Part shown: positions 33,858 through 45,965 of the stretch, in pieces | Layout of the letters: every line of letters begins with the position of its first letter | Position numbering within the stretch: the stretch's first letter is position 1 | DNA from: Epiperipatus broadwayi | Lineage: Eukaryota > Onychophora > Udeonychophora > Euonychophora > Peripatidae | Assembly (NCBI GenBank): GCA_028023455.1 | Contig: JAQFVV010000233.1 | Coordinates: 1,527,296 to 1,591,295, forward strand | Direction of reading: 5' to 3' | Length of the DNA stretch: 64,000 bases | Notes under the pieces: generated by a model | What the model was told of the DNA's origin: nothing | What the model saw: the letters and a program-made list of their open reading frames with translations, nothing else | Databases searched by the model: none | Made by a program: the position numbers and the translations under genes

Positions 33858-34985
33858 AACATTTAACAACTAAACAGATTTGGGTTTGAAATATGAAAGA
33901 ATTTCTTTGAAATTAAGTATTTTCAATACATATAGTATTATAATCATAGTAAAATAAAAGGAGAGGGGGTTGTCATCCATAAATAATGTAAGTGTTGAAT
34001 AATAAATTGGATTGAGATCAAAATGAATATTTAAAGGTGAATTTACATACAATGAGAAATGAGGGGGCTATAAATACAATTTTTTTTTTTTAAAAAGGTG
34101 ACTGGAGTCTTTTTTATTGATGACATGGACATCTTTGGCAATTAAAAATCCTTCTTAACCTTTCCATTTTGATCATTGCCCTCTGAACAAACTATGTTAG
34201 CTGTGGAAAAATCAAAGTTATGACCAGACAACAACTCATGATCGAGGAAAAGGGAAGAATATTCAGTGCTTTTCCTATCATAGTTATACAGATAATTATA
34301 TTGGGCAAGTCTAGTTACTAAGTTGGCATGGTTTCTCCTATAGTATACCTTTAAACAAATAGGGCAAGAGCAGTTTATCTAATAAACAATTTGATGTGAG
34401 GCCTCTATCTTTTGAATTATTAAGAAATAAAGGTGAATGAAAAGTAATGTTATATTTATTGATACAAATATTTTTTAGCTTATTCACAACTTTAAAAATG
34501 TAGGAGAGACTAGATCAGTTTGTTATTATTGGGGGGAGTGATTGTAGAGTGAGAGATTTTATTGTAAAAGTTAGTAATGATTGTGTGAATATTTTTTAAA
34601 TTATATTCTATATTGATAAAGTCCCTAATAAATAATTCAATATTTTATTTCTGATTAGCTCAAATTTGCAGAGCTTAAGGTTTCTATGAAGAAAGACTTT
34701 TAGGCCTGTATATTTATGAGCAAGTGGAGTATTGGAGTTTGGGTGTATAGTACCTCAAATGCTGAAGGAATTTAAAATCATTCTATAATCCAAGTGTTAA
34801 TTTGTCTTGTTATATCCAAATTGAGATATTTTAAATGGGAGAGGATGTTATCTTTGGACTTCATGGTTCATATAAGAGGGATTGAAGAAGTCAACTCAAA
34901 GTGTTTTTGATGAATGGTTTTTTTCATTAGCACTTACAAAGGTGTCATCAATGTATCTAAAGTATAAACAAGTATTAGAATTTAC
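33858..34985 (-). mobile_element. Penelope-like element, truncated copy of the tandem pair
   Basis: It matches 31390-32480 in the same orientation: the tail block at 33858, the tgaatttacata block at 34038, the GIY-YIG tail near 34100-34350 and the RT end. It starts, in minus sense, near 34985 with an intact LYFRYIDDTFV (YIDD at 34955-34944), so it is truncated at RT motif C, like the PLE at 16.0 kb. Stops and frameshifts follow. Confidence 0.65.
34130..34985 (-). pseudogene. PLE RT end and endonuclease remnant (copy 2)
   Basis: RYIDDTFVSANEKNHS opens the remnant, with the catalytic aspartates kept where copy 1 has lost them. In other frames a block with LDHELLSGHNFDFSTANIV (near 34250-34190) gives the H....GH.FDF...A pattern that follows the GIY-YIG motif in PLE endonucleases. 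This shows that the tandem family is an endonuclease-bearing PLE. The GIY-YIG signature itself is too decayed to read with confidence. Confidence 0.55.
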
Positions 34986-34989
34986 TTTG

Positions 34990-36685
34990 GAGGTATCACT
35001 TGCTAAGTATATTTCATAAAAAAATATAATAAATGAAATAATAGAGATTATTAACTCATTTCCAGGATCTATTTATATAAATTATATAGCAAATTTAAAA
35101 TAAGATTTAATAATTTCTGGTAGTATTACCAAAACAGTAATTTTATTTAAATTATAATCAACAATGGGTTTATTTAATTAAATAATATAGTTCTGAAAGC
35201 ATTATTTATTGAGTAATTATACAATTTAGCATTGAAAAACAATAACTTAATTAATTTCAATTTAATTATAAATACTACATGTATATTAAATATATGCATA
35301 GTTTGCATGTATTTTGACATACAAATTTACAGCAACATTTCTAAATGAAAATAATTTTTTTTAAATAAATGATTTTCTAGTTTAATTAAAAATTAAAAGT
35401 CAGACAGTTATAAATAATGATTTTGGTGAATTACTGCCTTTTCCAGATATTATTTCCTGAAAATTAATTCTAATTAACCAATCATTCATAAAAGAGAAAA
35501 AACTAAAAACTATAAGTAGTATGAGTGAAGTGCTTAGTACTTTCCACCCATCATTTTCAATTCAATTCTTTGCAGTTCAATTTTTATTCCATTCTTTGTA
35601 AATTTTTCAAATTCAGTTTTTCAAACAATATTCTTCTCAGCCTAACATAATGAACGCTCTGAAGAATTTCAAAATCAACTATGCTCTGTAGACATGCAGG
35701 TAAAAACTTTAGTTATATTTTAACTATGTACACACTTTTATTGAATTTTAAGGTATTTACAAAAATAAAATATTTTAAAAATAACAAATTGGCTTTAAGA
35801 AAACCATTTTTTAAATATTAATTCTGAATCAATTTTCTTAAGTAAATAAATCACTAAATTGTGAAGCACTTTTTTGCAATGTAGTTTTGTATTTTCTAAA
35901 GCTGTGTCAAATTTATAGAAAATATTGCTAAAGAAATGTTGCATTTATCTTTAGGCAGTAAAGTTACAGTTTGTTTTAAAAAATACAGGAAACAAAAATC
36001 AATTTATAATAAAATATATATTTTAAAACTTCACTTAAAAAGAAGAATGCATTTTTATGCTACTAAAATCCTACATATTTTCAAACAAATATAACACTAC
36101 TATATATATATCTGCTTTCCTGAAATAACACTATATATAAATGGCTAAATATTAGAAGCGGAAAAAGCGAGGAGTAGAATCACTTTGCTAAATGGGTACA
36201 TTTTAATCTTAAATTGTTATGAATATAAAATTTATTTATTTAAATACATAAAGCTTTGAAAAGTCAATTCCAATTTAAACTCCAAGAATTTTATTCATTG
36301 TGATATTTCCCATTACAATATATTATGATCAATAAAAATATTTTTATATAAAATAATAAATATTGAAATAAATTTAAAATTTAAATGTTTTTAATCACCA
36401 ACTACATTCTGGAAAATTGTTTAAAAAGTGAACTTTTCATATTTTGTTCCTTAAAATAAAAGTAAATAAAATATTAATAAAATGTCATTCCAGGTAAAAC
36501 TGAAAATTTAATCTATGTTTTCTGCCCAGGAACTTAGTAAATTATAAAATGCTTGTTGTCTCCACAGAATATATTAGAAAATATTTGTGTTTAAAATAAT
36601 AATGCTTTAAAAAAAATAATAGGAAAAAAAATGTTTCTTAAAGATATTTTAATCAAATGTAGAATTAATAATAATAAATGTAGAA
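34990..36685. other. AT-rich stretch; one weak promoter/first-exon candidate
   Basis: Most of it is featureless. At 35505-35699 a ctataagtag box is followed by a GC-balanced segment ending acatgcag/gtaaaa, a good donor. The only ATG frame there (MNALKNFKINYAL) stops before the donor, so it would be a 5'UTR exon at best. Confidence 0.3.
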
Positions 36686-36689
36686 ACTT

Positions 36690-39600
36690 TTTGGGCTGGA
36701 TAGCAGGTCATGGGTGGCATGCCACCAAAGCACCCCCAGGTTACAGATAGGGAACTGGTCTTCAGATATGAAGGTTAAATAAGCAAAATACTGTAAGTTA
36801 CTGACAATGGGACATCATTTACTATCAGAAAGTGATGAAAGAGATGGTGGCATGTTTTATTTCTATAAAATACAACAATTTCTACGATGGTGGATGTGTA
36901 ATAGTGAGTGTTGACCACCATTAAATAAGTCAACCCTCCATTAGATGTGGGTCAGCAACAGCATTTTCCAAGCAGTGGAAGATCACTATGAGCGATAATG
37001 GTGAGGAAGAAGTGGTAGATGAATGTTTATTTTATGAGATTTAGCTGGCACACTAAGCCTGTTATGGAGGCTATTTCTGGGCAAAGAAGGCAATGAGAAT
37101 CTACTATTGCCTTTATAATTCCCTTGTTTATTATCAGTATGTCTATAAGAACATTACATATGGTGTTGAGACCTTAGTTAAGAATGGCTTTAATGTCTTG
37201 CCCAGTAGGAGTAGACATGAAGATACTCAGTCATTAACCTGCAAAATCCTCATAAACTTAATTCATTGAGAGAAGATACATTGAGAATTGTCATGTAGAA
37301 TGTTAGATCTTTGAGAAGAGCTGGCAAATCAGAAAAATTTAAAAAGAGAGACATATATAAAAAATATTGGTATTATAAGATTAAACTAAGTCAAGTGGGA
37401 GGGATATGGGAAAGTAAGTAGAAGAAATGTTAAATTACTTTATTTGGATGATAATAGATCAATTAATGAAATGGCATTGCTGTGGGAAAGAAAATTTAAA
37501 ATAGTGTAGAAAAGGTTGATTGTATTGATGACAGATTGATGATGATGAGAATAAATACAAATCTTAGGAATCTGGTAATCATAGAAGTTTATATGCTAAC
37601 TAGTCACAAGGATATTGAAATTGATGGAAATATATGAGTAGAGAAAGTTATCCAAAATGAAGGAAAAATACATGTATACTGCTACTGAGTAATTGGAATG
37701 CTGTTGTGTGTGTGTGTGTGGGGAGGGGGGCATAAGGAAGGGAAAATTGTTGGAAATTATGGTATTGGAAAAAGAAATGAAAGATATAGCTGGCTTGTAT
37801 AATTTTGTAAAGATAATGAGTTTGTGATTGCAAACACTTATTTTAAAAACTTTTAAAAGATTGTATACATAGAAAGCTCCAGGTGAAAGAAAATATCAAA
37901 TTTATTATATATTGATTTAGGATAGATACAAGAATGCTATTAAGAGTTCACATGCTTTTCCTGGTGCCTATATAAATTCAGATCATAATTTGATTAAAAG
38001 TTGATTTTAAAAACAAATAAAAGAGGGAAAAGATATGTAAGATGGGGATTGGATAAATTGGAAAAATTGAAAAAGAAAAATTTGGTTTAATATTTGAAAA
38101 TGAAATAAAAAGGATTGTTCAAGATAAGGAACATATTAATAGTCTTGATAAGTGTTGGTAGAGAATTAAAGAATGCTTAAAAACAGCAAAAAAGGAAATA
38201 GGTATTATTCAGGTAAGGAAATCGAAATGACCTTGGTTAACTGAAAGTATGTTGGAAAAGATAGAAATACAGAGGAGATGGAAGAATGCCAATACTGAGG
38301 AAGGGCAATGTGCATATAAAAAATTAATAATGAGCTACAAAGAGAAACAGATTTAGCAAAAGAAAAATGGTTGGAGCAAGAATGTAGAGAGATAGAAAGG
38401 TTTCAGCAGGTAAAAACATATGATCAGGTATTTGATAGAATATAAAATGTCATTTGGGTGAAAAAGACATGAATAACAAGTAAGATTGCAGAAAAAAATG
38501 GAAAGAGATTAACCGATAGCAATGATATATTAAAAATATGGAAATAATATTTTTAGAATTTATTTAGTAAAGAAGATAATTTAATTAATTATAAACTTGA
38601 AAATGAAGAAGATATTGAAAAAGATGATAAAGGTATGGATGTATTGCCAGATGAAGTAAAAAAGGCAATTACACAATTGAAGAATGATAAGGTTTTTGAA
38701 TCTGATGCAATACTTATACAATTTTTGGAGAAATTTATTATAAAGGAGATAGCTGGACATTGCAATTTGATATATGACAATGGAGTTTGAGCTGAAGATT
38801 TTTTAAGAACTGTAATGATTCCAATTGCTAAAAAAAGAGAAGGCTGTTAAATGTGAAGAGTATAGAACATATCCCATGCTTCTAATGTTTTATTGAGACT
38901 TTTAACTCAAAGAATTTATATGAAAATAGAGTATTATATTAGAGAAGAACAGTTTGGTTTTCAGATAGGAAAAAGTACAAAAAATGGTATTGATATTGTT
39001 AGAACAATTGCAGAGAGATATATTGAAAAAGATAAAGGAATTGATATATGTTTTGTGGATTTGGCAAAAGCCTTTGATAGAGTAGTCTGGAATAAACTTA
39101 TAGTCATCTTAAAACATAAAGGTATATTTTGGAAAAAGTGAAGATTGAGTTGGGAATATGTATGTTGGACAAAGAATAATAATTAAATTAGGGAGTAATG
39201 AGACTGATAAAGTGAATATAGAAAGTGGAGTTAGGCAAGGATGCAGTATGTCACCTGTTCTCTTTAATATTTATTTAGAAGATATGCTAAATAATTATTT
39301 AGACTGTGGGAAGAGTAAAGATTGAAGGGTAATAAAAATATATAAAGTTTGCAGATGATACGACTCTTATAGCTGAGGATGAAAAGTGTCTTCAGAATTT
39401 GTTGAATAAATTGGAAAAGAAATGTATAGAATATGGAATGAAGATTAATGTTGAGAAGACTAAGTGTTTATGGATAAGGTAAAATGCAAAAACTCTGCAA
39501 ACTGAAATCTATGACAACATTGTTCAACAGATAAAGGGATTTATGTATTTGGAAAGTTAGTTGAGTGAAGATGGAAGAACTTAAGATAAAGTTAAAAAAA

Positions 39601-40100
39601 GAATAGCATTGGAAAAGGAGATATTCAATAAGAAAAAAAAGATATTTTGTGGACCTTTAAAAGAAGAATTAAGAAAAAGATTAATAAAATGCTATGTGTG
39701 GAGTATACTAATGTACAGTTGTGAAATATGGAGAATGAGTAACAAAATTAGGAATTGATTGGAAGCTTTTGAGATGTAGATATGGAAAAGAATGGAAAAA
39801 TCAGTTGTATGAATAAAATAACAAACAAAGAAGTTTTGAAAAGAGTAAATAAAAAAAGAAGATTGATTGAGGAAATCAGAGAGAGCAAAAGAAACTGGAT
39901 TGGATATATGTTAAGAAGAAATTATAGTTTAATGAAAAAGATTTTGGAGGGAATGGTGAATGGAAGTAAGAAGAAAGGACAGAAGAGCTTGAGATTATTG
40001 AATGATATATGAGGTGAAAAATATTATGTGGAAGAAAATGGAGTGGGAAAATGGATAAACTGATGATGTGACTGCTCTCTGGCCTGTCCATTTGTCAGAA
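36690..40100 (+). mobile_element. Long LINE (non-LTR retrotransposon) relic
   Basis: A 5' leader (36690-37270, with gggcaaagaaggcaatgag at 37078) precedes an endonuclease start, RT motifs A to C and a C-terminal domain, all on the plus strand and in the expected order. The copy may be close to full length at 3.4 kb. The 3' end is near 40100; no clear target-site duplication was found. A (TG)n-G run at 37703-37728 interrupts the endonuclease part. Confidence 0.75.
37270..40015 (+). pseudogene. LINE endonuclease-reverse transcriptase, multiply broken
   Basis: An AP-endonuclease-like start NVRSLRRAGKSEKFKK lies near 37297. RT blocks follow: REEQFGFQIGKST (about 38941-38985), motif A ICFVDLAKAFDRV (about 39046-39085), motif B SGVRQGCSMSPVLFNIYLED (about 39228-39290) and motif C KFADDTTLIAEDE (about 39347-39386). 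The end of the RT continues to INVEKTKCLW. The C-terminal block KRVNKKRRLIEEIRESKRNW and GYMLRRNYSL is open at 39782-40012. The enzyme would nick DNA and copy its own RNA. At least ten stops or frame changes make it dead. Motifs are the commonest LINE form; the clade was not decided. Confidence 0.75.
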
Positions 40101-41540
40101 TACTATTGATGATGTAGAAACTTTGTAACTTTTTATATTGTGCAATGATTTCATTGATATGTTTATTATATTCCAATTTTATAACTTAATTTATTAGTCT
40201 TTGTAAAATATGTATAAAATATTTTATTTTATGTAAAATAGATTTTAACTCTGAAATATATTTTAAAATTTTATTATTGCATTATATATAATAATAACAT
40301 ATTGTAATAAATTTTCTAGATTAAGGATAATTTATTAAAGCTAATTTTGAAAATACTACTCTAAAGTCTTTTTTTATAAGTATTATTAATATTTGTAAAA
40401 TATTTCAAAGTCAAAATATTTTATTATGTATTCAAAAGATTATGAACAATTTAAAGATTTATATAAATTGACGTCCAACTCTCATTGAGTGCTTATTTCA
40501 ATATTATCATAACACCAAATAAAGTATGTTTAAATTTATTATGTAATACAATTTTATAATGTAATCAAACTGGTTTAAAAGAAGTCATACTAAAGTAATA
40601 CAAAATTTAAATAAAAATAACTAATATAGATATTGTATATATATAAATGTTTAATGCATGGTAGTCAATATGAAAAAGCTTTTCTTTCAGTAAGTAGGTG
40701 AGCAGTATTAATTATTTGTCAATAATATTGTTATTATATCAAATGATCTGAAAATAGTGTGAGAACATTTCTTCATATTCAGACTTGAATTTTGTATTGA
40801 GTTTATCAAGTAAATTTTAATCATCAAGTATTAACATTGTATAATATCTTATTATCATAGATTTGTCTTAAAGTATAAATTTGCTCTAAAAGCTCCTCAA
40901 TAAATTGTATATTCACCATGTTGGCATTAATATTATATTCTTTAAATATGATCTCATTTATTTATTTTATTTTGAAGAAAAGTTACAATGTATCAAAGTA
41001 TTGATCAGAAAACAAGAATAGTAGTACATCAGCCCATTCCCTTTTGTATTATAGTATTATATTATCAGAAAATATCAATCAGAAAACAAGGACATTGACA
41101 TATCAGAACCTGTCCATTTATATTATATTAATACACTGTTCCTAGATATTGATCAAAAAATTATTATAATGTTAATGAATATTTCCAAGAGAATTTTATT
41201 GTTAAAATATAACAAAATAGAAACTTTCCCAAAAAGGATATTGAACCAAGAGCTAACTGTGATTTAAGTATCTTGTATTTCAAAATCTCATTATATCTGA
41301 GGTATTATATACTATAAATACATTCTGTGCAGTTTTACTGTTTAAAAAATAGCAAACTATGATGATATTTGCTATATAATAACTTTAAGAATCTTTTAGC
41401 ATATGAATATGGTTCATTTTGGTCATTTAAATGTTTCCTAGTTGATTTTAAGCATATATATATATATAGTTAATTCTAATATTCTCATGGATAAATGATG
41501 ATTCATAGTATTATTTTTGGAAGCTTTCATGTAGTACAAA
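40100..41540. other. AT-rich stretch without a recognised gene
   Basis: A degenerate duplication of about 70 bp lies at 41000-41160 (attgatcagaaaacaag and tcaatcagaaaacaagg). Nothing else was recognised. Confidence 0.45.
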
Positions 41541-41560
41541 ATATAATTGCTAAGTAGCTG

Positions 41561-41594
41561 ACATTTCAGTACAATAACAAGTACTTTCCTCAGA
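41561..41594 (-). ncRNA. Hammerhead ribozyme motif, intact core
   Basis: Minus strand: CTGAGGA (41593-41587) fits CUGANGA exactly. GTACT at 41572-41568 region pairs with AGTAC as stem II around the loop TTGTTATT. GAAA (41567-41564) follows directly. Outside, GTCA after GAAA could pair with TGAC near 41614 as a short helix III, and GAG/CTC could form helix I. Short helices are known in PLE hammerheads, whose role may be processing of element RNA. The closing helices were drawn by eye only. Confidence 0.55.
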
Positions 41595-41863
41595 GCTTCT
41601 TCTTTCTCAAGTCATAAGAATATGTATGGTAAGATTTAAAATCATTATTTTTTTCTTTTGTATATTTTCTCCTCATTCTAAAATTCTATTAGTTAAGAAG
41701 TTTTAAAAAATATTTTATTCTCCAATAGCTTTTTTCAAATATTGTTTTTTTTTTTAATTCACACTTTTAGGCCTTTTAAAAATCTCTATAGCTTCCCTTA
41801 GCAATTTCCAGTCATACTGTTTAATTTTTGCCAGAATGTGTTTTATTAAAATTAATGTCATGG

Positions 41864-42330
41864 CTATATATCATGGTTAGTTAATTTAATGAATGAGTAA
41901 ATGGCTGATAAATTACATTTTTCTCTAATTTCCAAAATGTGTTCTTTCTTTCTTATGTTTATTTTATGATTGGTCTGTCTAATGTATGAATGTAAACAAA
42001 CTCCACATGGAATTTCATATACACCATAACATTCCAAAAGAATTTTATTTTTAAGGCATAGAAATACATTAATTTTTTTAAATGTAGTATGAACTGTGTG
42101 GATATTATTTTTCTTTAAAACATTACCAATTTTATCAGTTACTCCCTTTATATATGGCAGAACAGATATAATTTTTGAAGTATCAAAATCTTTTTTCTTA
42201 TTATATATACAAAAAGTTTTATTAATAATCCTGTAAGCAAAACCATTATGAAGAAGCATTTTTTGATAGCATAGATATCTTGGAGAAAATATCTGTTATA
42301 AGAAAGTCTCTTAGGTTTAAACAGTGCCAC
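41864..42330 (-). pseudogene. PLE GIY-YIG endonuclease, one frameshift
   Basis: The frame 42259-41864 (131 codons) includes the connector SVLPYIKGVTDKIGNVLKK and then GVYEIPCGVCLHSYIRQT (about 42035-41980), a GIY-YIG signature with R where G is usual (YIGQT to YIRQT). NIRKKEHILEIREK and FIKLTNHDI follow, giving the H..H pattern. Upstream residues (FKPKRLSYNRYFLQDIYAIK) continue in another frame at 42330-42260, so one frameshift is needed near 42250. The glycine loss may impair nicking. RT is absent. Confidence 0.7.
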
Positions 42331-42490
42331 ATAGTGGGCTAGATTGCTGGTAGGTGCTGGTAGCAGATGATGTAAGCTATATGTGTTTACGTATGGTTAT
42401 CAGCGCCACCAAGCGGGCTAGTGCTGGCAGCTACTTGGCATAAGGTTCCTGTGCGTATGCAAGTGAATAGCGCCACCAAGTGGTTGGAAC
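42328..42490. repeat. Three spaced CTCF-like motifs in a GC-richer patch
   Basis: Related words occur at about 42328 (gtgccacatagtggg), 42400 (gcgccaccaagcggg) and 42469 (gcgccaccaagtgg), roughly 70 bp apart, in a patch richer in GC than its flanks (to about 42540). In reverse complement the last reads CCACTTGGTGGCGC, one base off the common CTCF core CCASYAGRKGGCRS. The first two copies also share gggcta just after the motif, so this is a tandem repeat as well. Confidence 0.5.
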
Positions 42491-42659
42491 TTGCATTGCT
42501 GCTTTTGGCCCCCTACTCTGAATATTTCTGTGGTTGACAGAGGAAACAGTCCCTCTTGTTGCCACATGGGGCACAAGTTGAAAGTACCAAATAGTTTACT
42601 GTATTAATATGATAAGATAAAAAAATTAAAATGTAGGGAGTTTATTTAAATTATCTAGA

Positions 42660-43430
42660 TTATTCAGGTGATGAAGTTGTTTTGTTAATTATTTTTTCAG
42701 AGTTTCAGGAATTGTAATAAATTTCATCAATAGAAAATAAGAAAGCAGGACTAAATATAAATACTATAAAGACAAAAATATTTTTTTTTATAGAATTTTT
42801 GTAAAAGAAAAAAACACACAGTGATAATCATAAATTAAAAGAAAGTAAAAGCTACAAATGTCTTAATTAGATTACAAATGCAGATGGAAACATAATCGTT
42901 CAAATTAATTCTAAAATTAATCTTGGATGAAGTATGTTTGGTAGAAATTACTTAATATTAAAAGCATATACATTTGTGTGTTCAAAAAAAAAAAAGAAGT
43001 GTTTTACCAGTTCTTATATATAGATTTAAGACTTGGATACTTAAAAAGAAAGCAATACAGAGACTTCTGATCATTCAATCAAGTATTGAAAGATGTATGC
43101 TAGAAATAACAAAAAGGAATTGAGCAACAAAATGCATGGATTGGAGGAAACATCATTAACATTATTAAAAAAATTAAAAGGTAGAAATGGAGTTGGGCTA
43201 AACATATTGCTAGAAATAATAGTAATCTATTGGAAAATTGAAGTTTTAAACTTGATTCTAAGAGTTTGTAAAAAAAACTTGGATAAAAGGTCATAGGTAA
43301 AATTGATTGATGATGATTTAAAGAAGAGCAGGCAAGGATTGAAGAAACTGAATTCAGTGGATTAATAATAGTTGAAAATGATGATGATGTATATACACAT
43401 GTATTAGGTTTCTGAATAAAATATAGGTAC
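42660..43430 (+). mobile_element. LINE 3' fragment
   Basis: Plus-strand readings give the end of the RT (DEVVLLI near 42672, KKAGLNINTIKTK near 42745), then SVLPVLIYRFKTWILKKKAI (about 43000-43059) and SSIERCMLEITKRN (about 43076-43117). The VLPVLxYGxxTW...xRSMERxML pattern is the widespread C-terminal block of one LINE group. The frame is multiply broken. The tail ends in atgatgatgatg-like sequence near 43390. It differs from the LINE at 36.7 kb. Confidence 0.65.
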
Positions 43431-45635
43431 ATTTAAGTAGCACTATAAAAACAATCTATATATTTAGAAAAAGTTTATGTGGTATCTATCAGAATTTAAA
43501 ATCAATTTTCTTGTTAAAAATTCAAATTATAACGATTTATTTATTTATTGACTATTAACTAGAAAAAATGCTTAAATTTCTTTTTTTTTTTTTAATAATA
43601 TATTTGTTTTCATAATTTTTAATTGTTTTTATTTACTTTGGAAAAATTATAGTGTTTGTCATGAACTATTTTTTTTTTTTTTTTTGAGGATTAGCATTAA
43701 TTGAAGCAAAAATACTTTAAAAACAAAACCCAACTTTTAATAATTTAATTAAAATCTTCTTTGTCATTCTGTTTTTTTATTTATAAGTTAAAGCTATTAT
43801 AACTTTTATTATTATTATTTTTATTGCGTAACCTATTTTATTCTTATTAATCTTCTGATTTTCGTTTTCAATTTACATAGATAAAAGTTTGCTATTTCTA
43901 TTATATAAATCATTTCATGACTGACAGTTTTAAATATTAAGTAAGATAATAAAATCAATAGCAAAAATGAAATAATACAAGCAAAACAAAATTTAAAAAA
44001 ATTTACAATATCAAGAAAAACTGCCAATTAACAAAACAATAATAAGAATATAAAAACAAAAAAAAAGCAACAGCGAAATAAATGAAATAAGTCTATAAAT
44101 TAACACAAAAATATAACAAAGTACAACATCAAAATAAAATAACGAATAGAAAAAATACAATCAACAGCAAGATTGAAACAAAAATAAATTGACAACAAAA
44201 TATGTCAATAAAGAAACATCAATAATAATAAAACAAACTGTAATGACAACATCAAAACTAAGTACAACATTTAGAAAACAAAATAACAATAACACAATAA
44301 AAAAAACTAATACAGTAAGTACTTTTTTTTCTAATAAAAATAATGACATTTTAATCTGAAACCTAGGTAATCAATAACAAATCTTGAAACAATTTACTTA
44401 ATGCTTTTATTTATAAAAATGTTAATACACAAAAAGTTATAATTACGATTTAATTATTTTTCATTCCAATAACAATGAATGAGGATTTTAAAGATTTTAC
44501 TTCATTAGTTATAATTTGTAGAGTTCATATTACCGAACTGCTCTATTTTTTATTTCAATTCTTAGAATCACTGATAATTATCATTTCTTAATTTTCTATA
44601 AAATTAAATTACATACAGTACAATGTTTCACAAATAAAAATGTGTTTGACAAAAGTTTATACAGTGTGTAGGAAATATATAATGATTCTGCTTTAGCGTG
44701 TGTGTATTGTCTATGAGCCTAATATGAACATGCGAATCTCATTATATATATTTGTATTTGACAGAATTTGTACCCAATTATCCAAAACTAAATAAATAAT
44801 GATAATGATGATGATCATATGCAAATGATTGTATTTATTGGACACAGCCACATACTAATATATCATTATGTATCTGTTGAAAATTAATTATAAGCCCTAC
44901 TGATATCTATCATTTAAGCATAATAAAATGTAATTAATTCTAGCACAATATTAATCAATAATTAGATCACTTTCAAAATCATGTATAATCATTGATTTAC
45001 ATAGTTTGGCTACTCAAAGTATGACTCTAGTGAACTAATAGTGATGAAATGATTATATTTCTCTAAAAAATATTCATTCATCTGGACTGACCATAAAAAT
45101 AACATTGGCTAGCACAAATCAGCATTAGTTGTTTTAAAATGCTTATTCATCTTCTGGTACCACTTTCTTCTGAAACAAAGAAATCAATTTATTTCACCTT
45201 ATTACTCCTTAAATATTATTTTTTATCTATTAAATTATTCAGAGGCTAATACCCATTGTGAACGTTTTGATTTTTTTCTGTATTAGATGACCCACAGTAA
45301 TATGTTGTACCATTTATTTACATATGGTACAAATATATTGGCATATGGTAAAAGCTAAAAGAAAAAGTAAATTTAGCGATCTTATTAAAAGACGCAAATT
45401 TTAATTTTTTTTTAGTTAGTATAATTTTTTTTTAAACATACAATGAAAGCTAATCTTTTGTTTCAAATTATTTATTCAATTAAAACTTAAAATTGGAAGG
45501 AATAAAAAAAAAACATGCAGATTACAATCAGTAAAACCTTTTTGAAAGCTAATTAAATATGGCAGGAAGTCTTTATAAAAAAAGATAACTTTGTAATAGA
45601 AATATGCAAAATAAATGTACAAGTTCATTATCTTG
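43430..45635. other. AT-rich stretch with an A/C-skewed block
   Basis: Poly-T runs lie at 43580 and 43670. From about 43880 to 44340 the plus strand is strongly A-rich with C, poor in G and T, with words like aacaataa and caacatc. The minus-strand frames there (43833-44349) are Phe/Leu/Ile by-products. No gene was recognised. Confidence 0.45.
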
Positions 45636-45639
45636 TATG

Positions 45640-45965
45640 CTGATAAAAGGACAAAAGAAAATATGTGCAGAAGTCTAAAAACCGGACCTCGAGTATAAAA
45701 GGAAAAATACCAGTGTGAACAAGGTCTTGCCTTGTTTGTTTTTCTTTTGGCTGATCCTGGATCATGAAAGATCCAGGACCACACTACCCTGAAATAATGC
45801 TTCATGATGTGGACCAAAGCTTTTGACATCGTTCATCATGAAGACTGTCAACCCCAAAAAAGCTTTTGTGACTAGACTTTAGGACAGACCTAAAACAAGT
45901 TAAAAACAATGGCCACAAGCTCATTCTACATCATAAAACCATGCATGGTAATCAACAATCTTCAT
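45640..45965 (+). pseudogene. Possible LINE RT fossil with strong hairpin
   Basis: One plus frame reads MMWTKAFDIVHHEDCQ near 45808-45855; KAFDIVHHE matches the usual sequence around RT motif A. No other RT motif surrounds it, so the call is weak. tcctggatc (45755-45763) pairs perfectly with gatccagga (45770-45778) across a 6-nt loop. The segment is more GC-balanced than its flanks. Confidence 0.25.

Larger units (their letters stand above)
41540..42330 (-). mobile_element. Penelope-like element 3' part with intact hammerhead core
   Basis: Minus strand: connector and GIY-YIG domain (42330-41864), about 240 bp of tail, then a hammerhead motif near 41594-41561 and an end near 41540. It is 5'-truncated next to the CTCF-like cluster at 42328. 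The endonuclease wording is unlike the other PLEs here, so this is a distinct subfamily. Confidence 0.65.

Noticed and set aside
43833-44349. Minus-strand frames of 62-64 hydrophobic codons
   Set aside because: They arise from the A-rich plus strand; Phe, Leu and Ile predominate and there is no conserved motif.
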